Positions 23,946-32,777 of a stretch of DNA of 64,000 nt are shown here, piece by piece. Made by a program: the position numbers and the translations under genes. The notes below the pieces were generated by a model. That model was given only the letters and a program-made list of their open reading frames with translations. It was not told where the DNA came from and ran no database searches. The stretch spans positions 1-64,000 of the forward strand of contig JAGCCZ010000004.1 in assembly GCA_017651425.1 (NCBI GenBank). Direction: 5' to 3'. How positions within the stretch are numbered: position 1 is the first letter of the stretch; each line of letters opens with the position of its first letter. Origin of the DNA: Bacteroidales bacterium (lineage in GTDB: Bacteria > Bacteroidota > Bacteroidia > Bacteroidales > WCHB1-69).

Positions 23946-25292
23946 ATGAATACAATTACCCAAAAACGAATTGACGAATGGCTGCAATTAGGCAAGAAGA
24001 TAGACCAAGAATATCAAGACTTACTATCCGCAAATCATTGTCTTGACGGCTTCAACCGCACCTATAACTTCGCAGGCAAATACGGCAGGGACAATATAGA
24101 CTCGTCCTATGAAAGCATCGAGGATGTTGCAAGCGCGATCAGTGATGACAGGGCGAATATATTGTATGACTATTGCTCTAATGGCAGGGTGCTCTTTGGG
24201 GAGGACAGTTCGCCGGAGGTCTGGTTATACATGCGGAATAACCATAAACTACCAGGCATGGAGGATGTGGCCAAATGGTACCGTGCCGGACAGCAGTTGG
24301 CCAACTCCGACCTTCTCCTGCAAATTGGGGATGATATGGAAGGCGAAGGGGCGGCGGAAATGTTTTTGTCATCTTTTGACCGTGGCGGCATAAACGTTAG
24401 TATCAGGACATTGGAACTCGCCTATAACGTGCTCAAAAATTGGGCGGAGCGGCATCCAAACAACCCTATGCGCCCCCAAGTCTCTGAGTATGAGAAGGCC
24501 GGACGGCGGCTCTTCTTCTCTAAACATTACGACATAGAGGCGGTACGGAATTTTATGTTAGAGACTGAACTGTTGATGGACTTGACGAAGATCCGCGAGA
24601 AGTACCGGCAGCAGCTTGACCGCAGGAAAAAGGCGGATGAGGAACGGCGGCGCAAAGAGAAGGAACGACGGGACAGGTTGGCGCAGGAAGAGTCGTTCTG
24701 GATCTCCACCCTTCAGACGGACACCAAGGTTGCTTATAAAAATTACTTGCAAAAATATCCAGATGGTAAGCATAAGAAACAGGCCAAACAGCGGCTTCAC
24801 GAAAAGAACAAACGCAAAAGGCTAATCCTGATTGCGGTGGCGGTGGTGGCAGCCCTGAAGTTCCTTCCCTCTCTATATGTGCTTGTGTCCGACTTCTATG
24901 AAACGCATTTCCAGTGCCACACTTTGGAGGTTTTGAACGACCCTGTCTTTACAACCACCGATTATGACGCACAATTGGCCATTCTTGACAGTGTGATCAA
25001 GGATACGAAGCGAAAAAAATGCGTTGAGGACATTCTTCCATATTATCAACATATCGATTCCCTGCATTTTGTTCTTCAAGAACTCCGTCCGCTGTTTTCT
25101 AAGCCCAAATACGGACGCTCGAAAGTTGAGAACTATTGCAGGAAAAAGGCTGATTATATGGATAGTATTACTGTTGTAAGAGACTATCTGCTCCAGGCGG
25201 AAACGGCCGCACCCGATGACAATGAAATCAAAAAATACAAGACAACCTTTGAAAAATTGGTGAAAAAATACAGAATCACATTTCCAAACTAA
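23946..25292 (+). CDS. Single-pass membrane protein with coiled coil, Hsp70 cassette
   Basis: A protein of 448 aa of no family I recognise. Residues 1-215 are a helical cytosolic domain (MNTITQKRIDEWLQLGKKI ...). A strongly charged coiled coil follows (about 215-250, KKADEERRRKEKERRDRL). The block AYKNYLQKYPDGKHKKQAKQRL (about 262-283) resembles the TPR-like AY-x-x-YL-x-x-YP-x-G repeat seen in Bacteroidota signalling proteins. One transmembrane helix is at about 294-318. The C-terminal 130 residues would be periplasmic by the positive-inside rule. It follows the Hsp70 gene by 72 nt including a hairpin. The soluble N-terminal domain could be the site where the chaperone docks; that is inference. 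Confidence 0.6.
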   Translation: MNTITQKRIDEWLQLGKKIDQEYQDLLSANHCLDGFNRTYNFAGKYGRDNIDSSYESIEDVASAISDDRANILYDYCSNGRVLFGEDSSPEVWLYMRNNHKLPGMEDVAKWYRAGQQLANSDLLLQIGDDMEGEGAAEMFLSSFDRGGINVSIRTLELAYNVLKNWAERHPNNPMRPQVSEYEKAGRRLFFSKHYDIEAVRNFMLETELLMDLTKIREKYRQQLDRRKKADEERRRKEKERRDRLAQEESFWISTLQTDTKVAYKNYLQKYPDGKHKKQAKQRLHEKNKRKRLILIAVAVVAALKFLPSLYVLVSDFYETHFQCHTLEVLNDPVFTTTDYDAQLAILDSVIKDTKRKKCVEDILPYYQHIDSLHFVLQELRPLFSKPKYGRSKVENYCRKKADYMDSITVVRDYLLQAETAAPDDNEIKKYKTTFEKLVKKYRITFPN

Positions 25293-25315
25293 TATCAACA
25301 AAAATCAATAAAGGT

Positions 25316-26821
25316 ATGAGAAAAAACCTCTGTAAAATAGTGCTATTTATAGCTTCGATCATGATGATGTCTTCGCTTTCCGCCCAGAATGACCGCGCAA
25401 CTTTTGGACTGAAAGGGAACGTGACCAAAGTTTCAGCTGACCATGGCAATTATGCGGTCTATCCTATAGGAAGGAATGATTGGGTGAGATACGACCTGCT
25501 GTTCTCCAACACCGGAAAATTGGAGGAGGTGAACGGAATGCATGTTACATCTGAAAGTTTCGCATACGATCATGAAATTCAGCGGGATTCACAAAACAGG
25601 ATTTCGAAACTTTCCTCCGTGGCAGGCGAAGGGTTGCAGTGGGTAGTGTTCCATTACGATGATCAAGGGCGGGTCTCCTCGGAAGATTATGTTTACGAGA
25701 ATCTTGATGCAGGATCGGAAGACAACATCGGGAACACTCGGTATTATTACGATGACAACGGCAATGTGGTGAAAGCAGTGGTATATGACGCATACGACTC
25801 CACAACGAACACGGTGAACTATACCTACAGGAAAACGGATGAGTCGGGGAATTGGGTGGAACGAGTTGCCAATTGCCCGAACTTGGGGTTGAACAATCAG
25901 GTGGAAAAGAGAGCTTTGTCATATATGGACAAGGCTGTTGCGGGCACAACGGATAGTGACACCACTGCAATGCAGACGGTGCCGGGTGTAAGTCCTGTCA
26001 CAAAACAGCCAACAAAAAGGTCTTTTTGGGATGTTTTCCTTGGACTCCTTTTGGTTGTGGCCCTGATATTCATGATTGTCTATATGGTTTATATTCTCCT
26101 TATCCGCGACCGGAAGCTGCTACCCAAAACTATTGAAGATTTCAAAGCTTATAGGCAGGAGCACAACATGCCGGAAGAGTCTTCTGACGCAGAGAATGAG
26201 AGCATAACACCTCTTTTTGAAGAGGTTTTCCATAGCCTCACACATGTCAGGAAAGGCGGGGAAGAAGAACATTACTTCACCACGAAGGAGCAGATAGAGG
26301 GACTGCGGGCGGCATTGGTACAGACGTTAGAGACTGCCCCGACGCATCCAGAGTGTGTGGATTTGTACAACGAAATGTTAGCGGAATACAAAACATGCAC
26401 CAAACGGCAGTTCATGGGCAGTAAACCCTATCTGATTATCGGGGGCATCATCACGGTGCTGATGACGATTGGCGGCGGTCTTATGGCACTGCCGTTCATG
26501 CTGCTGAATATCTGCGGCTACTATTTTGCCAGCCAAGAGACCCAGTTCATGATCAACGCCAAAGAACTGAAGGAAGCCGGCAGTAGCGGCAAGTCGAAGC
26601 TGATGACCATCCTGATCGCGATGGGCATAGGAGTGCTGTTTTCGGGGCAGAGCTACAAGACCATCACAACTTGGAGTGACGGGACGACATCGACCGATTA
26701 CGATCATAGCGAGCATCTGGTTGCCTTAATTTTCGGTATGATTATCATTGCCGTTTTAGCTTTCTTTATGTTTGCGGTCGCCTTAGTGAATTTTATCAGA
26801 AACTATTTGATTTACAAATAG
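25316..26821 (+). CDS. Exported/polytopic membrane protein with YD-like repeats, Hsp70 cassette
   Basis: A protein of 501 aa with signal peptide (ends MMSSLSAQ). A beta-rich periplasmic domain (about 30-215) has RHS/YD-like strands: VVFHYDDQGRVSSEDYVYE, RYYYDDNGNVVKAVVYD and NYTYRKTDESGNWVER. A transmembrane segment lies at about 240-262. The cytosolic helical part (about 263-360) contains a KGGEEEHYFTTKEQIEGL block. Three more hydrophobic segments follow at about 368-400, 435-450 and 470-495. It lies 23 nt after the preceding membrane gene and is the last gene of the cassette. Function unknown. The layout (outside sensor-like domain, membrane, inside domain) could suit signal transmission. 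Confidence 0.6.
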   Translation: MRKNLCKIVLFIASIMMMSSLSAQNDRATFGLKGNVTKVSADHGNYAVYPIGRNDWVRYDLLFSNTGKLEEVNGMHVTSESFAYDHEIQRDSQNRISKLSSVAGEGLQWVVFHYDDQGRVSSEDYVYENLDAGSEDNIGNTRYYYDDNGNVVKAVVYDAYDSTTNTVNYTYRKTDESGNWVERVANCPNLGLNNQVEKRALSYMDKAVAGTTDSDTTAMQTVPGVSPVTKQPTKRSFWDVFLGLLLVVALIFMIVYMVYILLIRDRKLLPKTIEDFKAYRQEHNMPEESSDAENESITPLFEEVFHSLTHVRKGGEEEHYFTTKEQIEGLRAALVQTLETAPTHPECVDLYNEMLAEYKTCTKRQFMGSKPYLIIGGIITVLMTIGGGLMALPFMLLNICGYYFASQETQFMINAKELKEAGSSGKSKLMTILIAMGIGVLFSGQSYKTITTWSDGTTSTDYDHSEHLVALIFGMIIIAVLAFFMFAVALVNFIRNYLIYK

Positions 26822-26886
26822 ATTGTCTATCCTGCACGGATTACTGTTTAAGTCAACAGCCCAACAACTAATCCAAAACATCAAAT

Positions 26887-28866
26887 ATGAAAAAACTTAC
26901 AATTTTAATCACCATGATGATGTGCCTGACCATGCTCTTTGCCCAGGCACCCGAGAAATTCAATTACCAAGCGGTGGTGCGCAACAGTTCCAATCAACTG
27001 ATGGCCAATGCTAATGTGGGCGTGCGCGTGAGCATCCTGCAAGGGAATTCAAATGGTTCTGCTGTCTATGTGGAGACCCAAGCGGCCACAACCAATGCCA
27101 ACGGACTTATGACCGTTGAGATTGGCGGCGGCAACGTCCAGCAAGGCAATTTTGCCAATATCGACTGGGCGGACGGTCCCTTCTTCCTGAAAGTGGAAAC
27201 CGACCCCAACGGTGGGAACAGTTACAGCGTGACTTCCAACCAGCAGCTGATGAGCGTGCCGTATGCGCTGTACGCAAAAGAAGCGGGAAACGGCTTCAGT
27301 GGTGACTACAATGACCTGACGAACGCGCCTGCCATCCCGACAGTACCCACCAACGTGAGTGCCTTTACTAACGATGCGGGCTACGTGACGAACATCGGTT
27401 GCAATGGTGTGTCGCTGTGCGACATGTACGACACCCTTGCTGCTTTGAACGGCACTGTTGCTGCATTGCGCGACACCATCACGTTGCTACAGGCCGTCGT
27501 GGAGGTGCTCAGCAACCCCTATGTGGAGAGCACGCCAATGGTAACCACCACGGTGGTGAGCTACATCACCCAGACATCGGCCTATTGCGGAGGCATCGTG
27601 ACCAGCATGAGCAACAACCCCGTGACGGCCCGCGGCATTTGCTGGAGCACCAACCCGCAACCCACTCTCGCGGATGCGTACACCAACGACGGTGCCGGTG
27701 TGGGCAGCTTCACCGGTCTGATGAGCGGTCTTACCCCGAACACCACCTACTACGCCCGCGCTTACGCCACCAACAGTCTCGGCACGGCTTACGGCGCAGT
27801 TGTCTCGTTCACCACCAATGATGTGACTGCCGTGGCCGATCTGCCCACCGTGATCACCTCTCCCGTGACCAACATTATCCAGAACCACGCCAATTGCGGT
27901 GGTATGGTGACTGCAGACGGTGGAGCACCTGTGACTGAGCGCGGCGTATGCTGGAACATCACTGGCAGCCCCTCCGTTACGGGACAGCACTCTTCCGACG
28001 GCAGCGGTTTGGGCGAGTTTATGAGCAACATTGCCGGCCTCACTGTGAACACCACCTACTACGTGCGCGCCTACGCCACCAACAGCGCGGGTACGGCCTA
28101 CGGCGAGGTGATTTCCTTCACTCCCGGCGTTTCTTGCCCCGGCACGCCCACCGTCACAGACTACGACGGAAACACCTACAATACCGTGCAAATCGGCACC
28201 CAGTGCTGGATGAAGGAAAATTTAAGAGTGAAACATTATGCGAACGGAAATGGCATAGTTTTTGGTGGAGGTCTGCCATCCTTATCAACCGAAACAGAAA
28301 AACGTTACTATTACCCCAACAATAATAACAACAATGAGAACGTGTATGGTCTTCTTTACAATTGGATTGCTGCAATGAATGGATCTGATACGAGCAATAC
28401 GATTCCGAGCGGTGTGCAGGGTATATGTCCAACGGGATGGCATTTGCCGAGTGATGCTGAATTTCAGACCCTAGTTGGTTATCTTTATGCGAATAGTGAA
28501 TATTCTTGTGGATTGAATCAAAATTATATTGCAAAAGCATTGGCTGATACTATTACTTGGGAGCAAGTGCCTGTATCATACCAATTCCACAATCAGTACT
28601 ATTGTATGGTTGGATATGATACAACGTCAAACAATGCTACTTTTTTTTCAGCGAGAGCTGCAGGACAGGCGCCAGCGAACGAATATGCTGTTCAACCAGC
28701 GTATTTTAATCAGTCTACATTTTATTGGACAACAACACAGATGAACAACTATCCGAACTGTGCGACAACCTATGGGTTAGATTATGATTATGCAACAATA
28801 CAAACCCCTTTCTATCTGAACAGTAATAAGGGTTGCTATAATTCTGTCCGCTGCCTGAAAGACTAA
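26887..28866 (+). CDS. Secreted FN3 protein with FISUMP domain
   Basis: An exported protein of 659 aa with signal peptide MKKLTILITMMMCLTMLFAQ. The N-terminal beta domain (about 22-140, NYQAVVRNSSNQLMANANVG) is typical of Bacteroidota cell-surface proteins. A short coiled segment follows (about 180-205). Two FN3-like repeats sharing ARAYATNSLGTAYG / VRAYATNSAGTAYG lie at about 215-315 and 320-412. The C-terminus (about 417-658) is a Fibrobacter succinogenes major paralogous domain (VQIGTQCWMKENLRV, YGLLYNW, CPTGWHLPSDAEFQTL, SVRCLKD). Base composition changes sharply near 28206: GC is about 67 percent in the FN3 part and about 38 percent in the FISUMP part by single-line counts. A domain fusion by recombination is likely. 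No T9SS signal of its own is present. Confidence 0.82.
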   Translation: MKKLTILITMMMCLTMLFAQAPEKFNYQAVVRNSSNQLMANANVGVRVSILQGNSNGSAVYVETQAATTNANGLMTVEIGGGNVQQGNFANIDWADGPFFLKVETDPNGGNSYSVTSNQQLMSVPYALYAKEAGNGFSGDYNDLTNAPAIPTVPTNVSAFTNDAGYVTNIGCNGVSLCDMYDTLAALNGTVAALRDTITLLQAVVEVLSNPYVESTPMVTTTVVSYITQTSAYCGGIVTSMSNNPVTARGICWSTNPQPTLADAYTNDGAGVGSFTGLMSGLTPNTTYYARAYATNSLGTAYGAVVSFTTNDVTAVADLPTVITSPVTNIIQNHANCGGMVTADGGAPVTERGVCWNITGSPSVTGQHSSDGSGLGEFMSNIAGLTVNTTYYVRAYATNSAGTAYGEVISFTPGVSCPGTPTVTDYDGNTYNTVQIGTQCWMKENLRVKHYANGNGIVFGGGLPSLSTETEKRYYYPNNNNNNENVYGLLYNWIAAMNGSDTSNTIPSGVQGICPTGWHLPSDAEFQTLVGYLYANSEYSCGLNQNYIAKALADTITWEQVPVSYQFHNQYYCMVGYDTTSNNATFFSARAAGQAPANEYAVQPAYFNQSTFYWTTTQMNNYPNCATTYGLDYDYATIQTPFYLNSNKGCYNSVRCLKD

Positions 28867-28894
28867 GGTTTACAAATACCCAATAATTTGCATC

Positions 28895-29383
28895 ATGAAT
28901 AAAGTGACAGTTCTTCTAACCCTCTCCCTGCTCTTGTTTGCAGGGATAGCGTCCGCCCAGTCGGCTATCGTGCCGATAGGCGGCGATGCACAAAGCAACG
29001 GCGGCAGTGTGAGCTTCACCGTCGGGCAGATTGCGGTGCAGACCGTCAGTAACAGCAACGGCTCTGTCTACGTGGCTGAGGGCGTGCAGCAACCCTACGA
29101 AATCATGATCGTAGGTGTTGACGACTACCCACAGATTTCCCTCCGCGCAGTGGTCTATCCCAACCCAGCCTCCACCATTGTCAATGTACAATTTATAATG
29201 AACAATGTACAATTAGAGGATGCGGGGATGCAGGTGTTGGATATGTACGGCAAATTGGTGAAAGTTGTTCCGATTACGGGTGAAACCACATCTATTAATG
29301 TCTCCGACTTGGCCGACGGCGTCTATTTTGTGCGTTTGCGCACGGATGCGGGAACAGTAACCAAACGTTTTGTCAAAAATTGA
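28895..29383 (+). CDS. Short T9SS-sorted secreted protein
   Basis: A protein of 162 aa with signal peptide ending IASAQ. A short beta segment (SIVPIGGDAQ-like; GGSVSFTVGQIAVQTVS) and the block VYVAEGVQQPYEI are typical of very short Bacteroidota T9SS proteins. The type A T9SS CTD starts at VVYPNPAS (about 88) and ends GVYFVRLRTD ... KRFVKN. Its position 29 nt after the FISUMP gene suggests it could be a partner or anchor for that protein. The CTD contains the repeat-derived insert VQFIMNNVQL (29183-29212). Confidence 0.75.
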   Translation: MNKVTVLLTLSLLLFAGIASAQSAIVPIGGDAQSNGGSVSFTVGQIAVQTVSNSNGSVYVAEGVQQPYEIMIVGVDDYPQISLRAVVYPNPASTIVNVQFIMNNVQLEDAGMQVLDMYGKLVKVVPITGETTSINVSDLADGVYFVRLRTDAGTVTKRFVKN

Positions 29384-29420
29384 TCAATGTAACCAAAATG
29401 TAATGGTTTTTTCCGAACAT

Positions 29421-29448
29421 GCAGGGACGGGGCACACCTCGTCCCTAC
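29421..29448 (-). repeat. REP-like palindrome 3
   Basis: A 28-nt imperfect palindrome with left end GCAGGGACG and right end CGTCCCTAC. It lies 37 nt after the T9SS gene stop and is followed by ATTTTATT, so it may also end that transcript. Confidence 0.6.
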
Positions 29449-29505
29449 ATTTTATTATGCCCCACCCCTGCCATTTCATTTGTACGTCTGTATTCATAAA
29501 TTATG

Positions 29506-29513
29506 TACCTTTG
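29506..29513 (+). promoter_or_regulatory. Promoter of the ABC permease gene
   Basis: TACCTTTG with an upstream TTTG at 29479-29482 (23-nt spacing) fits the Bacteroidota -33/-7 pair. Transcription would begin close to the GTG at 29519. Confidence 0.6.
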
Positions 29514-29518
29514 CCGCC

Positions 29519-30595
29519 GTGGTTCGATATATTGTCAAAAAGATCGGTTATGGCCTGCTGCTGATGCTCGGTGTGGTGACATTGGTGTTCTTTCTGTTCA
29601 CCGTGTTGCCCTCCGACCCGGCCCGTATGATGATGGGCCAGCGCAGCGACCTCCAAACCGAGGAGGCCATCCGCAAGGAGATGGGCCTCGACCTGCCCCT
29701 CGGCGTGCAGTATCTGGCCTACCTCAACGACGTCTCCCCCATCTCTTGGCACAAGACCCAGGACACGGAATCCTTCTTCTATCTCGATGACAAAGACTAC
29801 CACTATGTAAAAATCCTGCCTATGGGCAAGTCCGCGATTGTGCTGAAGGCTCCCTACCTGCGGCGCTCCTATCAAAGCAAGCGTCCCGTGGGCGAAATCA
29901 TCACCGAGGCCTTCCCGAAAACCGTGCTTCTGGCCATCGTCTCCATTGTCTTCGCCCTCATCGTGGGCATTATCATCGGCATCTTCTGCGCCCTCTTCAA
30001 GGACACCTGGTTCGACCATGTGGCACTTGTCTTTTCAGTGCTCGGCATGTCTGTGCCCTCCTTCTTTGCGGCTATCCTCTTCGCCTGGGTGTTTGCCTTT
30101 CTGCTGTCGGACTTGACAGGACTCAGCATGTTTGGCAGCCTCTACACGGTGGATGACTACGGCACCGGGCAATATCTGGACCTCAAAAACCTGATTCTTC
30201 CCGCCATCACATTGGGCATCCGTCCGTTGGCGGTTGTGGTGGAGCTGACCAAGAACTCCCTGCTCGACGTGCTGTCGCAAGACTACATCCGCACCGCCAA
30301 GGCCAAAGGGTTGGGCAAGGCGCGCATCGTGACACACCACGCCCTGAAAAACGCCCTCAACCCAGTGGTCACCGCCATCTCCGGCTGGTTAGCAGGGCTG
30401 CTGGCAGGTGCCGTCTTCGTGGAGTATATCTTCGACTGGAAAGGCATGGGCGTCGTCATCGTGGACGCCCTTGACAAATACGATTTCCCCGTGGTGATGG
30501 GGTCGCTGCTCTATGTGTCCATCGTCCTCATCATCATCAACATCGTGGTGGACATCATCTACGGATGGCTGGACCCGAGGGTGAGTCTCTCGTGA
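29519..30595 (+). CDS. ABC transporter permease, DppB/OppB type
   Basis: An inner-membrane permease of 358 aa of the binding-protein-dependent peptide/nickel class. TM1 is near residues 10-28. An extended loop of about 80 residues (about 45-125) comes before the core helices. The cytoplasmic coupling (EAA-like) loop reads YIRTAKAKGLGKARIVTHHALKNAL, written here in parts: YIRTAKAKGLGKARI then VTHHALKNAL. The C-terminus is DPRVSLS. The GTG at 29519 is chosen because earlier codons fall upstream of or inside the promoter. No sister permease, ATPase or binding-protein gene is adjacent, so it is an orphan here. Peptide uptake is the likely role. Confidence 0.85.
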   Translation: MVRYIVKKIGYGLLLMLGVVTLVFFLFTVLPSDPARMMMGQRSDLQTEEAIRKEMGLDLPLGVQYLAYLNDVSPISWHKTQDTESFFYLDDKDYHYVKILPMGKSAIVLKAPYLRRSYQSKRPVGEIITEAFPKTVLLAIVSIVFALIVGIIIGIFCALFKDTWFDHVALVFSVLGMSVPSFFAAILFAWVFAFLLSDLTGLSMFGSLYTVDDYGTGQYLDLKNLILPAITLGIRPLAVVVELTKNSLLDVLSQDYIRTAKAKGLGKARIVTHHALKNALNPVVTAISGWLAGLLAGAVFVEYIFDWKGMGVVIVDALDKYDFPVVMGSLLYVSIVLIIINIVVDIIYGWLDPRVSLS

Positions 30596-30600
30596 TCCAT

Positions 30601-31545
30601 TCATTTACGGATCAACCTGTATAATTTCAACAGCAGATCCCAATAGACCTGCCGAGAATAGCTGAGCATCTTGATGGGTACAGGCTGGCCGCCGAAACTT
30701 TTGTAGAGACGGGCGATGTTTTCATTCATGGAACCATTGAAATCCAATATGGCAGGTGTATCGGCATGTTCACGGATGAAATTGTCAAGCAGGAAAAACA
30801 TGGCTTTGCGGTCGGCGAAACGCTCGTCGCGACCCGAAAACCAGAAGCGGTAAGTGTCGAAGTCGCGCACCATTAGGGCCCCGGCCAACAGGTTGCCGTC
30901 CCCGTCGCGCACCACAAGCGGATCCAGGCACCCGAGCTCGCCCAAAGCAGCTGCCGTGTGTGTTAAAATTTCATAATCCCGCTCCTTGAAATGCACCTCC
31001 TTGTTCTTGCCTTTGTTTTCCCGGAAAAGACTGACAATGTTGCCCACAGAATCCATGTCCCGATGCAATGTGAGATTGAAATTGCCGGCAGCCTTGATGT
31101 TGCGACGCGTGTTCTGTGAAAACCCGGCCCGTATCTCCTTGTACGGCCTGTTCAAAGACATTTGGTATGTGACCAGCGAAATCGTATAATTATTAATAAA
31201 ATCAGTATTGTTGGAACTGTTGAACAGGAAGTCCACATGCTTGTCGGACGCTGGTAGAGCGTTGAAAAAGTCAGAAGTGACCTGCGCGGTCACGGGCATT
31301 TCGGAAAAAATGCCCATCTGGGAAACAAAAAAGGGCGGATACACATAGTGGATGCCCAGGCGCGAGCGCTCCGGCAAAGGCATCACATATTGGTAATCGT
31401 CCATCACGAGGGCATTCCACGTAGCATCGCCCACAAGGATATCCAGCATCCTGTAGGTACAGAAAATCGTCGGATACTGGGATTTACGGATGGTTGCATC
31501 CCACTGCACCGGGTCGATATCCTCATGTTTGAGAAAATGTATCAT
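30601..31545 (-). CDS. GNAT/FemAB-like acyltransferase
   Basis: A protein of 314 aa with the double-GNAT layout of FemAB-like proteins. The N-terminal half contains YVYPPFFVSQMG (about 66-77). The C-terminal half has the substrate block SQNTRRNIKAA (about 138-148), then LAGALMVRDFDTYRFWFSGRD and LDFNGSMNENIARLYKSFG. These features resemble FemAB/Acetyltransf_6 proteins that transfer aminoacyl or acyl groups in cell-envelope synthesis. Its start overlaps the gpsA stop by one base (TAATG). That coupling to glycerol-3-phosphate synthesis hints at lipid or envelope metabolism. Substrate not determinable. Confidence 0.65.
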   Translation of the reverse strand: MIHFLKHEDIDPVQWDATIRKSQYPTIFCTYRMLDILVGDATWNALVMDDYQYVMPLPERSRLGIHYVYPPFFVSQMGIFSEMPVTAQVTSDFFNALPASDKHVDFLFNSSNNTDFINNYTISLVTYQMSLNRPYKEIRAGFSQNTRRNIKAAGNFNLTLHRDMDSVGNIVSLFRENKGKNKEVHFKERDYEILTHTAAALGELGCLDPLVVRDGDGNLLAGALMVRDFDTYRFWFSGRDERFADRKAMFFLLDNFIREHADTPAILDFNGSMNENIARLYKSFGGQPVPIKMLSYSRQVYWDLLLKLYRLIRK

Positions 31546-32591
31546 TATATAAAATGCTCGGCAATGCGCTTCATCTCTGAAGAGACATTGTTGTTTTCGT
31601 ATAGAATGCCATAGATGGTTTCCACAATGGGGATGTCGGCCTGGTATTTCTTGTTGATTTCATGGACCGTACGGCAGGCCGTATAGCCTTCCGACACCAT
31701 GCGCAGCTCGAGCAAAGAGACGCGCACGGAAAGTCCGTGCCCGATCATGATGCCGAAGAGACGGTTGCGGCTGTAGGTAGAGTAGGCGGTCACCAAGAGG
31801 TCGCCGAGATAAATAGAGTCGGAAATGTGGCGGTTTTCGTTGGGATAGACCTTGGAGACAAAATATTTCATCTCCTTGAGGCTGTTGGCCACGTAGGCGG
31901 CGATAAAGTTGTCGCCATAGCCCAAACCACTGTAGATGCCAGCACCGAGAGCATAGATGTTCTTGAGCACAATGGACAACTCCGCACCCATCATGTCATC
32001 AGAAACGGAGGTGCGGCAATAGCGGTTGGTAAAGAACTTGGCCACCGTTTCAGCCAGCTCGCGGTTGGTGGAGGCCGCCGTCAGGAAGGTGAACTTCTCC
32101 TGGGCGATCTCCTCTGCGTGCGAGGGACCGCTGATGATGGACAAGTTTTCCAACGGCACCTTGAACTCCGTCTGCATATAGTCGCTGATGAGCTGGAGCG
32201 TCTCCGGCACAATGCCCTTCACGGCAAGAATGATCTTCTTGCGACTCAACTGGCTGCGCTTCAGCGGCGCCAACGACTGGTGCAGGTACGCCGACGGCGT
32301 GACAATAATCACATAATCGGCCTTGCTTACAACGGCCTTGATATCGGTATTGACCTTGACATCGTCCGGATTGATGAACACCGAGCTGAGATACTTGGAA
32401 TTATGGCCATACTTCACCACATCCTCCGCCACCTCGGGAGAACGTATCCACCAATGAATGTGCTCCAAATTGGAGGATATGATCTTGATGATGGCTGTGG
32501 CCCAACTCCCGCTACCCAACACGGCAACCCGATAACGCAACCGGGTCTTCTTGCTCCGCGGGACTATTGGCACAAAATCTTTGTCGGTCAT
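31545..32591 (-). CDS. gpsA: Glycerol-3-phosphate dehydrogenase [NAD(P)+]
   Basis: An enzyme of 348 aa that reduces dihydroxyacetone phosphate to sn-glycerol-3-phosphate for phospholipid synthesis. The N-terminal dinucleotide fold is VAVLGSGSWATAI (about 23-35). It keeps SGPSHAEEI (near 158) and the catalytic Lys in IVLKNIYALGAGI. The C-terminal helical domain contains NSLKEMKYFV and RNRLFGIMIGHG. It has about 20 extra N-terminal residues (MTDKDFVPIVPRSKKTRL). It heads a two-gene operon with the FemAB-like gene. Confidence 0.93.
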   Translation of the reverse strand: MTDKDFVPIVPRSKKTRLRYRVAVLGSGSWATAIIKIISSNLEHIHWWIRSPEVAEDVVKYGHNSKYLSSVFINPDDVKVNTDIKAVVSKADYVIIVTPSAYLHQSLAPLKRSQLSRKKIILAVKGIVPETLQLISDYMQTEFKVPLENLSIISGPSHAEEIAQEKFTFLTAASTNRELAETVAKFFTNRYCRTSVSDDMMGAELSIVLKNIYALGAGIYSGLGYGDNFIAAYVANSLKEMKYFVSKVYPNENRHISDSIYLGDLLVTAYSTYSRNRLFGIMIGHGLSVRVSLLELRMVSEGYTACRTVHEINKKYQADIPIVETIYGILYENNNVSSEMKRIAEHFI

Positions 32592-32618
32592 ATCTTGTTT
32601 TAACTTTTTTTAAGGCTG

Positions 32619-32626
32619 CAAACATA
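32619..32626 (-). promoter_or_regulatory. -7 element for gpsA
   Basis: TATGTTTG on the minus strand, 28 nt upstream of the gpsA start. The context (ATGTATGTTTGCAGCC) is shared with the CNNM promoter. Confidence 0.6.
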
Positions 32627-32777
32627 CATAAAAATTTTGGATTATCAACATCATGAAAAGATGAAAATATTTTCATGTCGCCGTTTTTCCTCTTTCTTTT
32701 CAATTTTTTTTGAAAAAAAACCATGTGAACTGTTTGGAAAACAGCCTATTTTAAAAAAATCACATTTTTCAGATTTT

